DNA of 64,000 bases from Kushneria sinocarnis (GCF_003633775.1 NZ_RBIN01000002.1:310001-374000); one strand, 5' to 3'. Shown: positions 44,413 to 53,027, counted from the first letter of the stretch. Made by a program: numbers and translations. The notes: generated by a model not told the origin, from the letters alone.

Positions 44413-45198
44413 ATGATGACCGCTTTGACCTCCATCGATCGGGTAAGGGCACAGCATCCGCTGATCTTCAATATCACCAATGCGGTGGTGACCGATCTGA
44501 CGGCCAACGGCCTGCTGGCCGTCGGCGCCTCGCCGGTAATGTCCAATGCCCTCGAAGAGGCCGCCGACATGGCGGCCGCTGCCGATGCACTGGTTTTGAA
44601 CATCGGAACGCCGAGTGCGGCCCAGGTCGAGGCCATGCTGGCCGCCGGCCGGGCGGCCAATCAGCACGGTATCCCCGTGGTGCTCGACCCCGTTGGCGTG
44701 GGCGCCACGCCCTTCCGCAACCGTACGGTGCGTACCCTGCTCGATGAGCTCGAGCTGGCGCTGATCCGCGGCAACGCCGGCGAACTCGGCTATCTGGCAG
44801 GACTCGACAGCCGGGTCTCGGGCGTTGATGCAACTGCCGGGGCGGACACCCCGGCCATCGCCGAGCGCGCCTGCGAACAGCTGGGCCTGCCGGTACTCGT
44901 GACCGGCCGGGAGGATGCCATGACCGATGGCAGCACCCTGCATGTCGTACGCAATGGCCATCCGCTGCTGTCCCGGGTAACCGGTACCGGCTGTCTGCTC
45001 AGCTCGATCACGGCCGCCTTTCTGGCCTGCGACGATCAGGTCATGCGTGCAACAGCCGATGCCACGGGCTTTTACGGCGTTGCCGCGGAACTGGCAGCGG
45101 CGCACGGCGAAGGTCCGGGCAGCTTTCGCCACCGGCTGCTGGACAGGCTGGCCGAGCTCGATACCGCAGGCCTGACCCCTCACTTACAGCTCGACTGA
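44413..45198 (+). CDS. thiM: Hydroxyethylthiazole kinase
   Basis: ThiM salvages 4-methyl-5-(2-hydroxyethyl)thiazole by phosphorylating it with ATP for thiamine synthesis. The 261-residue ribokinase-like enzyme has QHPLIFNITNAVVTDLTANGLLAVGASPVMSNA, VVLDPVGVGATPFRN and the catalytic GTGCLLSSITAAFLA region with the active Cys. GGGAGACAGC precedes the ATG pair at 44413. thiE follows 13 bases downstream, so the two form a salvage unit producing thiamine phosphate from thiazole-phosphate and HMP-diphosphate. thiD is not present here. No TPP riboswitch is seen upstream. Confidence 0.93.
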   Translation: MMTALTSIDRVRAQHPLIFNITNAVVTDLTANGLLAVGASPVMSNALEEAADMAAAADALVLNIGTPSAAQVEAMLAAGRAANQHGIPVVLDPVGVGATPFRNRTVRTLLDELELALIRGNAGELGYLAGLDSRVSGVDATAGADTPAIAERACEQLGLPVLVTGREDAMTDGSTLHVVRNGHPLLSRVTGTGCLLSSITAAFLACDDQVMRATADATGFYGVAAELAAAHGEGPGSFRHRLLDRLAELDTAGLTPHLQLD

Positions 45199-45211
45199 CG
45201 GAAATCGGCCA

Positions 45212-45862
45212 ATGACCCTCCGGCAACGGCTGCAACTCTACTTCATCATGGGCAGCGATGACTGTCTGCATGCGCCCGAACAGGTCGTGGAAGAGGCCCT
45301 GGCAGGCGGCATCACCCTGTTCCAGTTTCGCGAGAAGGGAGCCAGAGCCCACAGCGATACGGCCACCAGAGCGCTGGCACTCGAACTTCAGCAGCGCTGC
45401 CGCCGCCATGACGTGCCCTTCGTGGTCAATGACGACGTCGAGCTGGCACTGGCCATCGGTGCAGATGGCGTGCATGTCGGTCAGCAGGATGAGTCCGTGG
45501 CCGCCATCCGCGCACGCTGCCCGCGGAATTTCATCATCGGCGCTTCCGCGATCTCCCGGGAGGAGGCCGAACGCGCCAGCCGGGAAGGCGCGGACTATCT
45601 CGGCATCGGGCCGGTGCTGGCTACCGGCAGCAAGGCCGATGCCGAGCGGCCGATCGGGCTGCAGGGGCTCGCCGATATCCTGCCATTCACCGGCGGGCTG
45701 CCGACAGTGGCGATCGGCGGCATCGACGCGAGCTGTTGTGCCCGGGTGATGCGTACCGGAGTTGATGGCGTGGCGGTCATCTCGGCCATCAGCCGGGCCG
45801 CCGCCCCCCGTCAGGCTGCCGCAGGGCTGAAGTCGCTGACCGCACGACAGCCAGCCGACTGA
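45212..45862 (+). CDS. thiE: Thiamine-phosphate synthase
   Basis: ThiE couples thiazole-phosphate and HMP-pyrophosphate to thiamine phosphate. The 216-residue TIM-barrel protein shows the family order: LYFIMGSDDCL, GGITLFQFREKGA, PFVVNDDVELALAIGADGVHVGQ, IIGASAISREEAERASREGADYLGIGPV and TVAIGGIDASCCARVMRTGVDGVAVIS. It begins 13 bases after thiM and is cotranscribed with it. The HMP diphosphate would have to come from other loci. Confidence 0.94.
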   Translation: MTLRQRLQLYFIMGSDDCLHAPEQVVEEALAGGITLFQFREKGARAHSDTATRALALELQQRCRRHDVPFVVNDDVELALAIGADGVHVGQQDESVAAIRARCPRNFIIGASAISREEAERASREGADYLGIGPVLATGSKADAERPIGLQGLADILPFTGGLPTVAIGGIDASCCARVMRTGVDGVAVISAISRAAAPRQAAAGLKSLTARQPAD

Positions 45863-45951
45863 CTGCTCGCCCGGCCAGCAGGTGCCAACGGCAGTCGGGG
45901 GAATCGGCCATTCAGCGCAGATCGGTTTCTCAACAGCACCCTGCGACCGAC

Positions 45952-45958
45952 TAGACTG
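45952..45958 (+). promoter_or_regulatory. TAGACTG -10-like motif upstream of the TtuC-like gene
   Basis: TAGACTG lies 35 bases before the start codon, in the 131-base gap after thiE. The heptamer recurs at similar distances in the window; no clear -35 is visible. Confidence 0.35.
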
Positions 45959-45993
45959 TCAGGGCAACCTTTCGGTCCGTCAGGAGTTTCGTC

Positions 45994-47082
45994 ATGAGTC
46001 AGCGCATCGCCGTCATCCCCGGCGACGGTATCGGCAACGAGGTCATGCCCGAGGGTATCCGTGCTCTGGAAGCCGCTGCCCGTCGCTTTGACCTGAAGCT
46101 CGACTTCAGGCACTTCGATTTCGCCAGCTGCGACTACTATCTCGATCACGGTCGCATGCTGCCCGAGGACTGGAAGGAACAGCTGGGCGGCTTTGACGGA
46201 CTGTTCTTCGGCGCCGTGGGCATGCCCGACAAGGTGCCCGATCACATCTCCCTGTGGGGCTCGCTGCTGCAGTTCCGGCGCAGCTTCGATCAGTACGTCA
46301 ACCTGCGCCCCTGCCGGCTGATGCCGGGCATTCGCAGCCCGCTGGCCGACCGCCGCCCCGGCGACATCGACTTCTACGTGGTGCGCGAAAATACCGAGGG
46401 CGAATACTCCAGCGTCGGCGGCAGGATGTTCGAGGGCACCGAGCGGGAAGTGGTCATCCAGGATACGGTGATGACCCGTACCGGCATCGACCGGGTACTG
46501 AAATACGCCTTCGAGCTCGCCGAGCGCCGCCCGCGCCGCAAGCTGACCTCGGCCACCAAGTCCAACGGCATCTCGATCACCATGCCCTACTGGGACGAGC
46601 GCGTGCAGGCGATGGCGGAACACTACCCGAATGTCGACGTCGACAAGTTCCACATCGACATCCTGACCGCCAACTTCGTGCTGCATCCGGACTGGTTCGA
46701 TGTGGTAGTGGCCAGCAACCTGTTCGGCGACATCCTCTCCGATCTCGGCCCGGCCTGCACCGGCACCATCGGCGTGGCGCCTTCCGCCAACATCAACCCC
46801 GAGCATCACTTTCCGAGCCTGTTCGAGCCGGTGCACGGCAGCGCGCCGGATATCCACGGTCGCAATATCGCCAATCCGATCGGCCAGATCTGGTGCGGCG
46901 CCATGATGCTGGAGCACTTCGGCCACGAACAGGCCGGCCGAGCGATCGTCGAGGGGATCGAGGCCGTGCTGGCGGCCGGGCCGGAAGCGGCACCGCTGAC
47001 GCCGGACCTGGGGGGAAAGGGCTCCACCAGCGAGCTCGGTGAAGCGATTGCCGCAGCCATCCGGGATGGCGGACAGCGCTGA
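45994..47082 (+). CDS. Tartrate/D-malate dehydrogenase (TtuC/DmlA type)
   Basis: This 362-residue NAD-dependent beta-decarboxylating dehydrogenase belongs to the isopropylmalate/isocitrate dehydrogenase superfamily. Signatures: IAVIPGDGIGNEVMPEGIR, catalytic and substrate-binding YVVRENTEGEYSSVGG, the Lys in TSATKSNGISITMPYWDE and the Asp-rich NLFGDILSDLGPACTG with FEPVHGSAPDIHG. The ISLWGSLLQFRRSFDQYVN wording and length point to TtuC/DmlA rather than LeuB. The substrate could be D-malate, tartrate or both. It stands alone after thiE and ends in a hairpin. Confidence 0.88.
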   Translation: MSQRIAVIPGDGIGNEVMPEGIRALEAAARRFDLKLDFRHFDFASCDYYLDHGRMLPEDWKEQLGGFDGLFFGAVGMPDKVPDHISLWGSLLQFRRSFDQYVNLRPCRLMPGIRSPLADRRPGDIDFYVVRENTEGEYSSVGGRMFEGTEREVVIQDTVMTRTGIDRVLKYAFELAERRPRRKLTSATKSNGISITMPYWDERVQAMAEHYPNVDVDKFHIDILTANFVLHPDWFDVVVASNLFGDILSDLGPACTGTIGVAPSANINPEHHFPSLFEPVHGSAPDIHGRNIANPIGQIWCGAMMLEHFGHEQAGRAIVEGIEAVLAAGPEAAPLTPDLGGKGSTSELGEAIAAAIRDGGQR

Positions 47083-47099
47083 CACCGGCTGCAACAAGA

Positions 47100-47130
47100 A
47101 GCGCCGCCCCGGTCGAGCCGGGGCGGCGCT
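47100..47130. terminator. Strong hairpin between convergent TtuC-like and chemoreceptor genes
   Basis: A 13-bp stem (47100-47112 with 47118-47130), loop TCGAG. A U-rich tail (TTCTTG) is present only on the minus-strand side, so it most likely ends the chemoreceptor transcript and may slow the other. Confidence 0.65.
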
Positions 47131-47146
47131 GTCATGGCATGACGAC

Positions 47147-48811
47147 TCAGGCTTCGTTGACGATCCGAAAGCGCGCCACCGAGCGGTGCAGCTCACCGGC
47201 CTGGGTCTCCAGCGACCCCGATGCCGCCGCGGCCTCTTCCACCAGCGCGGCATTCTGCTGGGTGACCTGGTCCATCTGGGTGACGGCATCGTTGACCTGC
47301 TCGATGCCCGCGGTCTGCTCCTGGGAGGCCGCCGAGATTTCCGACATCAGATCGCTCACCCGCTGCGCACTGGTCTGGATCTCGCCCATCGCCCGATGAG
47401 CCTCATCGACCAGCTCGGTGCCGGTGCTGACCTGGTTCACCGAGCGCTCGATCAGCCCCTTGATGTCGCGCGCGGCCTCCGCCGAGCGGCTGGCCAGCTG
47501 GCGCACCTCGCCGGCGACGACCGCGAAACCACGACCCTGCTCACCGGCGCGGGCGGCTTCCACTGCGGCATTGAGTGCCAGCAGGTTGGTCTGAAAGGCG
47601 ATGCCGTCGATCAGGGTGATGATGTCGGCGATCTTGCCGGAACTCTCGCGGATCTCGCCCATGGTGCTGACCACCCGATTGATCACCTCCTGACCCTGCT
47701 GTACCGATTCGGTGGTGCTGTGCGACAGGCGACTGGCCTGCCCGGCGTTGTCGGCATTCTGACGCACCGTGGCGGTGAGCTCTTCCATGCTGGCCGCGGT
47801 CTCCTCCAGCGAGGCGGCCTGCTGCTCGGTACGCGAGGAGAGATCGGTATTGCCGGCGGCGATCTCGCGCGCGCCGACGTCGATCGACTCGCTCGAGCGC
47901 CGGATCACGGCGATGGTCTCGCCGAGCTCCACGCGCATGCGCTCGATGGCATGCATCAGGCTGCGCTCGTCGTTGCCATGTACCGGCACCGGCTGCGACA
48001 GGTCCCCCTCGGCGATCCGCCCCACCACGGCCGTCGCCTCGGCCGGCTCGCCGCCCAGGCTGCGATAGATATTGCGCATGATCAGCACGAAGGCCAGCGT
48101 GACCAGCCCGCCCGCGCCCAGCAGCACCAGCGCATACTGCATCAGCTTGCTGTAGAAGGCGGCCTGGATGTCATTGGTATAGACACCGGCTGCCATGTTC
48201 CAGCCCCACGGCTTGAAGCGCTCGACATAGCTGACCTTGGGAAACAGCGCATTGCTGGTCGAATCGCGGGAAGAGTAATCGAGATAACCGCTGCCCTGCG
48301 TGCCGGCAATCGAGGCCAGCTCCCGATAGACCGCGACCCCGTTGGGATCGGTGTAGCCGGACATGTCGGTACCGGCATCACGCCGGGGGTGATAAAGCAG
48401 ATGGGAGCGGTTATCGAACACGAACACATAGTTGTCACGCTCCGCCCCGAAGCGCATGGCGCCGATGGCGGCCACGGCCCGCTGCTTCGCTTCGGCCTCG
48501 GTCAGCTCGCCACTGTCGACTCTGGCGGCATAGCCATCAAGCAGCGTATGCACCATGGCGATGGTATCGGAGAGCGCCGCCCGGCGATCGCTGAACATCA
48601 GATCACGACTCTGCCAGGCCATGCTGAAGACGATCGCGATCATCGCCAGCCACATCAGTCCCAGCGTCAGCCAAAGCTTGCGCCTGAGGGTCCACTCGTC
48701 ACGACTGCCGGAGACCGCCGGCCCCCGACGCTGCTCGCTCAGGCGCTGCCACCAGGAAGTCTCCCTGGACGAGGGCGCCTCATGTCTCATCCAGCCGGTT
48801 TCACTTGCCAT
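47147..48811 (-). CDS. Methyl-accepting chemotaxis protein with Cache sensor
   Basis: The roughly 554-residue chemoreceptor has a cytoplasmic N-terminal stretch, TM1 (about 45-65), a periplasmic single Cache domain (about 70-215, with [16 protein letters not shown]), TM2 (about 225-245), HAMP, and a long signalling coiled coil with the invariant hairpin [20 protein letters not shown]. Helix repeats such as [20 protein letters not shown] show it is full length. The start at 48811 follows GGGACA; several starts are possible. The Cache_2 type suggests small organic acids as ligands, but this is a guess. Adaptation motif at the C-terminus is absent. Confidence 0.9.
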   Translation of the reverse strand: MASETGWMRHEAPSSRETSWWQRLSEQRRGPAVSGSRDEWTLRRKLWLTLGLMWLAMIAIVFSMAWQSRDLMFSDRRAALSDTIAMVHTLLDGYAARVDSGELTEAEAKQRAVAAIGAMRFGAERDNYVFVFDNRSHLLYHPRRDAGTDMSGYTDPNGVAVYRELASIAGTQGSGYLDYSSRDSTSNALFPKVSYVERFKPWGWNMAAGVYTNDIQAAFYSKLMQYALVLLGAGGLVTLAFVLIMRNIYRSLGGEPAEATAVVGRIAEGDLSQPVPVHGNDERSLMHAIERMRVELGETIAVIRRSSESIDVGAREIAAGNTDLSSRTEQQAASLEETAASMEELTATVRQNADNAGQASRLSHSTTESVQQGQEVINRVVSTMGEIRESSGKIADIITLIDGIAFQTNLLALNAAVEAARAGEQGRGFAVVAGEVRQLASRSAEAARDIKGLIERSVNQVSTGTELVDEAHRAMGEIQTSAQRVSDLMSEISAASQEQTAGIEQVNDAVTQMDQVTQQNAALVEEAAAASGSLETQAGELHRSVARFRIVNEA

Positions 48812-48990
48812 TGTCCCGCCCCCCGGTTTCACGTAGCTGCCCGCTCACCGGGCATTCAGTCGCTTCATCGGCGCTGCCCTCGAGAACTTGACCCCTTGCC
48901 AAGGGATATCTTGACAGCCTGCTGAAACAGTGCTTAAGCCTGTAGCGGACTGCGGCGTCACGCCGCCGGGCCAGTCGGCGACAGGCGAAC

Positions 48991-48997
48991 TAGACTG
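48991..48997 (+). promoter_or_regulatory. TAGACTG -10-like motif upstream of the lipocalin gene
   Basis: TAGACTG lies 33 bases before the start codon in the 219-base gap between the chemoreceptor and lipocalin genes. This is one of four such sites in the window. Confidence 0.35.
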
Positions 48998-49030
48998 CAG
49001 GTCAGCCGCATTCAACACGGGAGCAACAAA

Positions 49031-49576
49031 ATGCCCGACAAGGCCGATCTGAAGGGAATGATGTACGGGCTGGTCACGGCGCTGGGTGGTGAAACACGCA
49101 TCCCGGAAGGGGCGCACGCCGTCACCGACTTCGACATGCAGCGCTATCTCGGCCGCTGGTACGAGATCGCACGGCTGGATCACTCCTTCGAGCGCGAGCT
49201 GACCCATGTGACGGCCACCTATGAACTGCGCGAAGATGGCGATATCGAGGTCATCAACCGCGGTTTCAGCACGACCGAACAGAAGTGGGACGAAGCCCGC
49301 GGACGGGCGCGCTTCGAGACCGACGATCACCGGCTGGGAAGGCTGCGGGTGACCTTCTTCGGCCCCTTCTACGCCGGTTACAACGTCCTGTGGGTGGATG
49401 AGCACTATCAGCACGCCGTGGTGGCCGGCCCGACGCATGACTATCTCTGGCTGCTGGCCCGCACCCCTCAACCCGCCGAGCGCGCGTATCACGCCATGCT
49501 GGAACAGGCCCGCGCCAACGGTTTCGATGTCGCACGACTGCTGCGGGTCGGGCACGACAGCGACGCCACGGAGTAG
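49031..49576 (+). CDS. Lipocalin family protein, Blc-like
   Basis: The 181-residue protein has the lipocalin hallmark GRWYEIARLDHSFERELTHVTATYEL, then WDEARGRARFE and a C-terminal WLLARTPQP strand and helix, matching bacterial lipocalin Blc. E. coli Blc is an outer-membrane lipoprotein that binds lysophospholipids. Here no lipobox or signal peptide is visible at the start MPDKADLKGMMYGL, so a cytoplasmic or misannotated start is possible. It is convergent with the TetR gene, stopping 7 bases from it. Confidence 0.87.
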   Translation: MPDKADLKGMMYGLVTALGGETRIPEGAHAVTDFDMQRYLGRWYEIARLDHSFERELTHVTATYELREDGDIEVINRGFSTTEQKWDEARGRARFETDDHRLGRLRVTFFGPFYAGYNVLWVDEHYQHAVVAGPTHDYLWLLARTPQPAERAYHAMLEQARANGFDVARLLRVGHDSDATE

Positions 49577-49582
49577 GGGCGC

Positions 49583-50164
49583 TCAGGCGCACACCCCGGC
49601 CCAGAAGACCGTCCACGCCCCTTCCAGTCGGCGATCGAACTCCTCGCGGGCGTAGAGAAAACGCTCGCTGAACAGGCCATCGACGAGGCAGTAGAGGGCA
49701 CTGACAAAGGCGCGCTCATCCAGGGCGCGCAGCTCGCCGCGGCGCTGTCCCTCGTGGAAGAGTTCGAGCAGCAGCCGGTCGATGTAGCGCTCGCTGTCCT
49801 GATTGATCGCGGCCAGGGCCTCCTTCAGTGCCGGCGGCGGAAACAGCAGAAAGCGCTTGTAGAACACGCCCCGGTGCTGCTGGAAGATGAAGTCGCTGGT
49901 ATCCACGATCAACGCGTGCAGCCGATCACGCACCGGTTGCTCGGCGTAGCGTGCGATGCTGCGGCTGAAGTGGGCCAGCATGTCAGCCTCGACCTCTTCG
50001 GCCAGCGCCATGAACAGCGCCTCCTTGCTGTCGAAGTGGTTGTAGAGCGATGGGGTACGAATGCCGACTTCTCCCGCGATCATCGACAGCGGCGTCGCTT
50101 CATAGCCCTGCTCGGCAAACAGCCGCAGCCCCGCGGCCCGGATCCGCTCTTCGGTCGTGGTCAT
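49583..50164 (-). CDS. TetR-family regulator of the SMR pump genes
   Basis: The 193-residue regulator has an N-terminal TetR HTH (IRAAGLRLFAEQGYEATPLSMIA, then VGIRTPSLYNHFDSKEALF, about 8-55) and a helical ligand-binding domain with FIFQQHRGVFYKRFLLFP. It is divergent from two SMR genes across a 151-base gap that holds a palindrome beside the pump promoter, so it most likely represses the pumps and releases DNA when a cationic drug binds. AGCG and other weak signals lie before the ATG. Confidence 0.88.
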   Translation of the reverse strand: MTTTEERIRAAGLRLFAEQGYEATPLSMIAGEVGIRTPSLYNHFDSKEALFMALAEEVEADMLAHFSRSIARYAEQPVRDRLHALIVDTSDFIFQQHRGVFYKRFLLFPPPALKEALAAINQDSERYIDRLLLELFHEGQRRGELRALDERAFVSALYCLVDGLFSERFLYAREEFDRRLEGAWTVFWAGVCA

Positions 50165-50231
50165 CGCACGCTCCTTCGCTGGTCGAAATCCCCGGACAAT
50201 CGCCTCGCTGCCACGTCGTGGAGTACCGGGA

Positions 50232-50259
50232 TTGCCCTGTCATGGCAGAGTGCTACAAT
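50232..50259 (+). promoter_or_regulatory. Promoter of the SMR pump genes
   Basis: TTGCCC (50232-50237) and TACAAT (50254-50259) are separated by 16 bases and precede the first SMR start by about 56 bases. The TetR-type palindrome begins 4 bases after the -10. Confidence 0.55.
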
Positions 50260-50262
50260 GAT

Positions 50263-50280
50263 AACTAACGAACGTTAGTT
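50263..50280. promoter_or_regulatory. TetR-type operator palindrome
   Basis: AACTAACG (50263-50270) and CGTTAGTT (50273-50280) are perfect inverted 8-base arms with 2 bases between. It overlaps the likely transcription start of the SMR genes, so bound repressor would block it. A further GTTAGTTAAC follows at once. Confidence 0.68.
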
Positions 50281-50315
50281 AGTTAACCGGCTCATTCATG
50301 CAATCAGAGGTGAAC

Positions 50316-50654
50316 ATGGCTTCGAACAAAGCAGCAAGCGCCCGCCAGTGGTGGCTGATGTTGCCGGCCGCCGCCTGTGAAGTGGGCTGGGCAATGGGCG
50401 CCAAGTATGCCGACGGGGTGCTCGACTGGGCGATCACGCTGATACTGGTGGCCATCAGCCTGACCCTGGCGACGCGCATGGCACGCCACCTGCCCACCAG
50501 CACCGTCTATACGGTCTTTGTCGGACTGGGGGCGGCCGGCACGGTGGCCGTCGACATCCTCTTTCTCGGCACTCCGGCGAATCCGCTGATGCTGATGCTG
50601 GTCGTTACGCTGCTGATCGGCGTGATCGGCCTGCGCCGGCGATCGGCACACTGA
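50316..50654 (+). CDS. SMR-family efflux subunit 1 (paired type, YkkC-like)
   Basis: The 112-residue protein has four hydrophobic helices and the membrane-embedded Glu22 in CEVGWAMGAKYADG, essential in SMR pumps for proton-coupled export of cations. AGAGGTGAAC precedes the start at 50316; an in-frame ATG at 50298 is weaker. Forming a pair with the next gene suggests a heterodimer like YkkCD or EbrAB rather than a homodimer like EmrE. Substrates may be quaternary ammonium compounds or guanidinium-like cations. Confidence 0.88.
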   Translation: MASNKAASARQWWLMLPAAACEVGWAMGAKYADGVLDWAITLILVAISLTLATRMARHLPTSTVYTVFVGLGAAGTVAVDILFLGTPANPLMLMLVVTLLIGVIGLRRRSAH

Positions 50655-50682
50655 CATCCCCTTTCGAACGCAGGAGAACCGC

Positions 50683-51000
50683 ATGTACTGGCTGGCACTG
50701 CTGGCCTCCGGGCTGATGGAAGTCGTGGGGGTCATGGGCATGGAAAAACTCAATCGCGGCTCAAGACCGCTGGGGCTGGGCCTGCTGGCACTGGGCTTCG
50801 GCAGCTCGCTGCTGCTGATCAGCCTGGCGATGCGCGCGATTCCGCTCGGCATCGCCTACGCCGTATTCACCGCCATCGGCACGGTCGTCAGTGCGCTGCT
50901 CGGCATGACACTCTGGAACGAGCCCCGGGACCCGGTGCGGGTCGGCTGGATCGCGCTGATCATCGCCTCGGTGGTGGGCCTCAAGCTGGTCAGTGGCTGA
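50683..51000 (+). CDS. SMR-family efflux subunit 2 (paired type, YkkD-like)
   Basis: The 105-residue protein has four hydrophobic helices, Glu13 in LLASGLMEVVGVMGM and the SMR signature IPLGIAYAVFTAIGTV. It begins 28 bases after the first SMR gene, with AGGAG before the ATG, and is cotranscribed with it. The partner charges differ at the helix ends, as expected for antiparallel heterodimers. The last bases overlap the convergent kinase-like gene by 11 bases. Confidence 0.9.
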   Translation: MYWLALLASGLMEVVGVMGMEKLNRGSRPLGLGLLALGFGSSLLLISLAMRAIPLGIAYAVFTAIGTVVSALLGMTLWNEPRDPVRVGWIALIIASVVGLKLVSG

Positions 51001-51496
51001 AGCTCGGAAACGTTTCCAGCCAGACCAGAATCCGCTCGGCGGTGGCCGCGACCGTCTCCTCGCTGTTGTCGAGCAGCAGGTCGCTGAACGCGCGCTGCGC
51101 GAACCCCTCCTCGTACATCCGGGGCAGCCGCATCCGCTCCCACGCGGTCAGCTCACGGGCGCCCCGGTTGGCGAGTGTCACGGCCAGCGGCGGCGCCAGG
51201 GTAATGCAACAGATCGCCGCGCCGCGCTGCTCGGCGGCCCGGCGCAGCCGGGCCATGTCGGCTTCCCGCAGGGGGAAGGCCACGATCAGCCAGCGACAGC
51301 GCATGCCCAGCACCTGAGTTTCCAGACGCGTCATGGCGGCCCCGATGCGCACGGCGAGCGGACTGTCGGGCGGCGCACCATGATCATCCCCCTCGATGAA
51401 GCGGGCCTCCGGCAGCCGCCGGCTCAATTCGCGCCCGACATGACTCTTGCCGGCATTGAGGGGTCCATTGAGGGCGATGACCGTTCTGCCGCCCAT
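50990..51496 (-). CDS. P-loop kinase-like protein (shikimate-kinase/AAA type)
   Basis: This 168-residue soluble protein has a P-loop GPLNAGKSHVGRELSRRL near residues 10-27, and WLIVAFPLREADM and LAVTLANRGARELTAWERMR as later nucleotide-kinase-like segments with a possible lid Arg. It resembles small nucleotide- or shikimate-kinase-like proteins of unknown substrate. The start at 51496 follows AAGGAGA; an in-frame start at 51589 is less likely. The 3' end overlaps the SMR gene by 11 bases on the opposite strand. Confidence 0.75.
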   Translation of the reverse strand: MGGRTVIALNGPLNAGKSHVGRELSRRLPEARFIEGDDHGAPPDSPLAVRIGAAMTRLETQVLGMRCRWLIVAFPLREADMARLRRAAEQRGAAICCITLAPPLAVTLANRGARELTAWERMRLPRMYEEGFAQRAFSDLLLDNSEETVAATAERILVWLETFPSFSH

Positions 51497-51612
51497 GGCA
51501 TGATCTCCTTCGGTTGAAGCCTGCCTCGAGCATTGCGCTCGGCGGGAATGACTGCTCAGTATAGAAGTCCCGCTGCGCGGGACAGCCACCCACCCCTGCC
51601 CGGACCCCTCTC

Positions 51613-52683
51613 ATGGCCGACACCCCCAACGACTGCCTCCTCAGCGATGCCCTGGCCCGTCTGATCGAACACGCCGACGCCGCCCTCCCGCAGCGCTTTC
51701 GCCTGCCCGGCGGCCACGCCGAGCCGCGGGCGCCGGGCGTGATCGCACTGGTGCCCGACACCCCGGCAACCGATGCGGCCGCCACCATCATCTCGGTCGG
51801 CCTGCATGGCGACGAAACCGCCCCCATCGAACTGCTGGGCCGGGTCGCCGCCCGGCTCGATGCCGGTCAGTGGCAGCTCGCGGCCCCCGCCCTGCTGATC
51901 ATCGGTCATGCCGACGCCATCCGCGCAGGGCGGCGCTATCTCGACACCAACCTCAACCGGCTGTTCCGGCGTGATGGCGTGGCGGCCGATGATCCGCGTC
52001 AGGAAGCGCAGCGGGCCCGGGTACTGATGCAGGCGGTGGATGCATTCCTGGCCGAGCACGCCGCCCCCTCCGGTGCCGGGCTGCCCGGCGCCACCGATGT
52101 GCCCCTGCATCTCGACCTGCATACCGCCATCCGCGACAGCCGCTACCCGCGCTTTGCCGTCGAGCCCTGCTCCGATACGCCGACGCCGGCCACCGTCTGG
52201 CCGGTGCTGGCCGGCGCCGGCCTGCAGGCCGCACTCGCCCAGCACCGCCACAGCTGGACCTTCTCCCACTACAGCCGGTACTACCACGGCCTGGCCGGCT
52301 TCACCCTCGAACTGGGCCGGGTGGCCCCCTTCGGCGCCAATGATCTCGACGCCCTGGAGCCGATGGCCGCCCTGCTGCAGGCGCGGCTGGCCGGCACCCC
52401 ACCGGCCACCGCGGACACGGCCCGGCTTGCCTTCTTCCGGGTGGAACAGGAGCTGATGCGCACCAGCGACGACTTCACCCTCGCCTTCGCCGAGGACATC
52501 GCCAACTTCACCCGCTTCGACAGCGGCGAGCTGATCGCCGTGGACGGCATCGATGGCGAAACCCGGGTGGGCGATGTGCCACTGCACGTGGTCTTTCCCA
52601 ATGCCGGGGTGGAGCGCGGCGCACGGGCAGCGCTGCTGGCGCGCGCGGTGCCCGCTCCCGGGGCGCCCCCGGCCGCGACCTGA
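51613..52683 (+). CDS. astE: Succinylglutamate desuccinylase
   Basis: AstE performs the last step of arginine succinyltransferase catabolism: N-succinylglutamate to succinate and glutamate. The 356-residue zinc enzyme has metal ligands His65 and Glu68 in GLHGDETAP and His170 in LHLDLHTAIRDSRYPRFAVE, with the substrate-binding FTLELGRVAPFG. astCADB are not in the window. The adjacent basic-amino-acid ABC operon downstream fits an arginine role. The start at 51613 lies in a short gap after the divergent kinase-like gene. Confidence 0.92.
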   Translation: MADTPNDCLLSDALARLIEHADAALPQRFRLPGGHAEPRAPGVIALVPDTPATDAAATIISVGLHGDETAPIELLGRVAARLDAGQWQLAAPALLIIGHADAIRAGRRYLDTNLNRLFRRDGVAADDPRQEAQRARVLMQAVDAFLAEHAAPSGAGLPGATDVPLHLDLHTAIRDSRYPRFAVEPCSDTPTPATVWPVLAGAGLQAALAQHRHSWTFSHYSRYYHGLAGFTLELGRVAPFGANDLDALEPMAALLQARLAGTPPATADTARLAFFRVEQELMRTSDDFTLAFAEDIANFTRFDSGELIAVDGIDGETRVGDVPLHVVFPNAGVERGARAALLARAVPAPGAPPAAT

Positions 52684-52733
52684 CCGAACGGTCCAATGGT
52701 CACGCAGCAGTCCACCCCGGGGCTTCTCCCTGA

Positions 52734-52740
52734 TAGACTG
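52734..52740 (+). promoter_or_regulatory. TAGACTG -10-like motif before the amino-acid ABC operon
   Basis: TAGACTG lies 63 bases before the ATG at 52803 and 173 bases before the ATPase start at 52913. The same heptamer precedes three other genes in this window. Confidence 0.3.
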
Positions 52741-52802
52741 GAGCGCCTTGAGCCGGGCGGCGCAAGTGCAGCCAGCGTGCACTCCCGAGCCGGAGAGAAG
52801 AC

Positions 52803-53027
52803 ATGACGCAGTCAACAGCGCAGCAGGATGAGCCGGCGCCCGGGTCCGCACACGCCGGGCGGGCGTCGGCCGCCGTCCTGTCAGCCACGCCACAGTACGA
52901 GTATTCACCTTCATGGCCGACCAACCCATACCCCTGGTCATCAATGACCTGCACAAGCGCTTCGGCGATAACCCGGTGCTCAAGGGGCTCTCCCTGGAGG
53001 CCCATCAGGGCGACGTCATCAGCCTGA
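52803..53027 (+). CDS. Short frame with strong ribosome binding site overlapping the ABC ATPase start
   Basis: A 74-residue frame starts at an ATG with GGAGAGAAGAC immediately upstream, a better signal than that of the ATPase gene itself. Its first 36 residues (MTQSTAQQDEPAPGSAHAG, then Ala/Ser-rich) lie before the ATPase start; the rest overlaps it in another frame and looks like shadow sequence. It could be a leader peptide coupling translation, the true N-terminus of the ATPase after a frameshift, or chance. I do not recognise it and cannot decide from sequence. Confidence 0.3.
   Translation: MTQSTAQQDEPAPGSAHAGRASAAVLSATPQYEYSPSWPTNPYPWSSMTCTSASAITRCSRGSPWRPIRATSSA

Noticed and set aside
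50165-50315. Guanidine (ykkC-type) riboswitch upstream of the SMR pair
   Set aside because: No conserved riboswitch sequence is visible; the region is explained by a promoter and a TetR-type palindrome.
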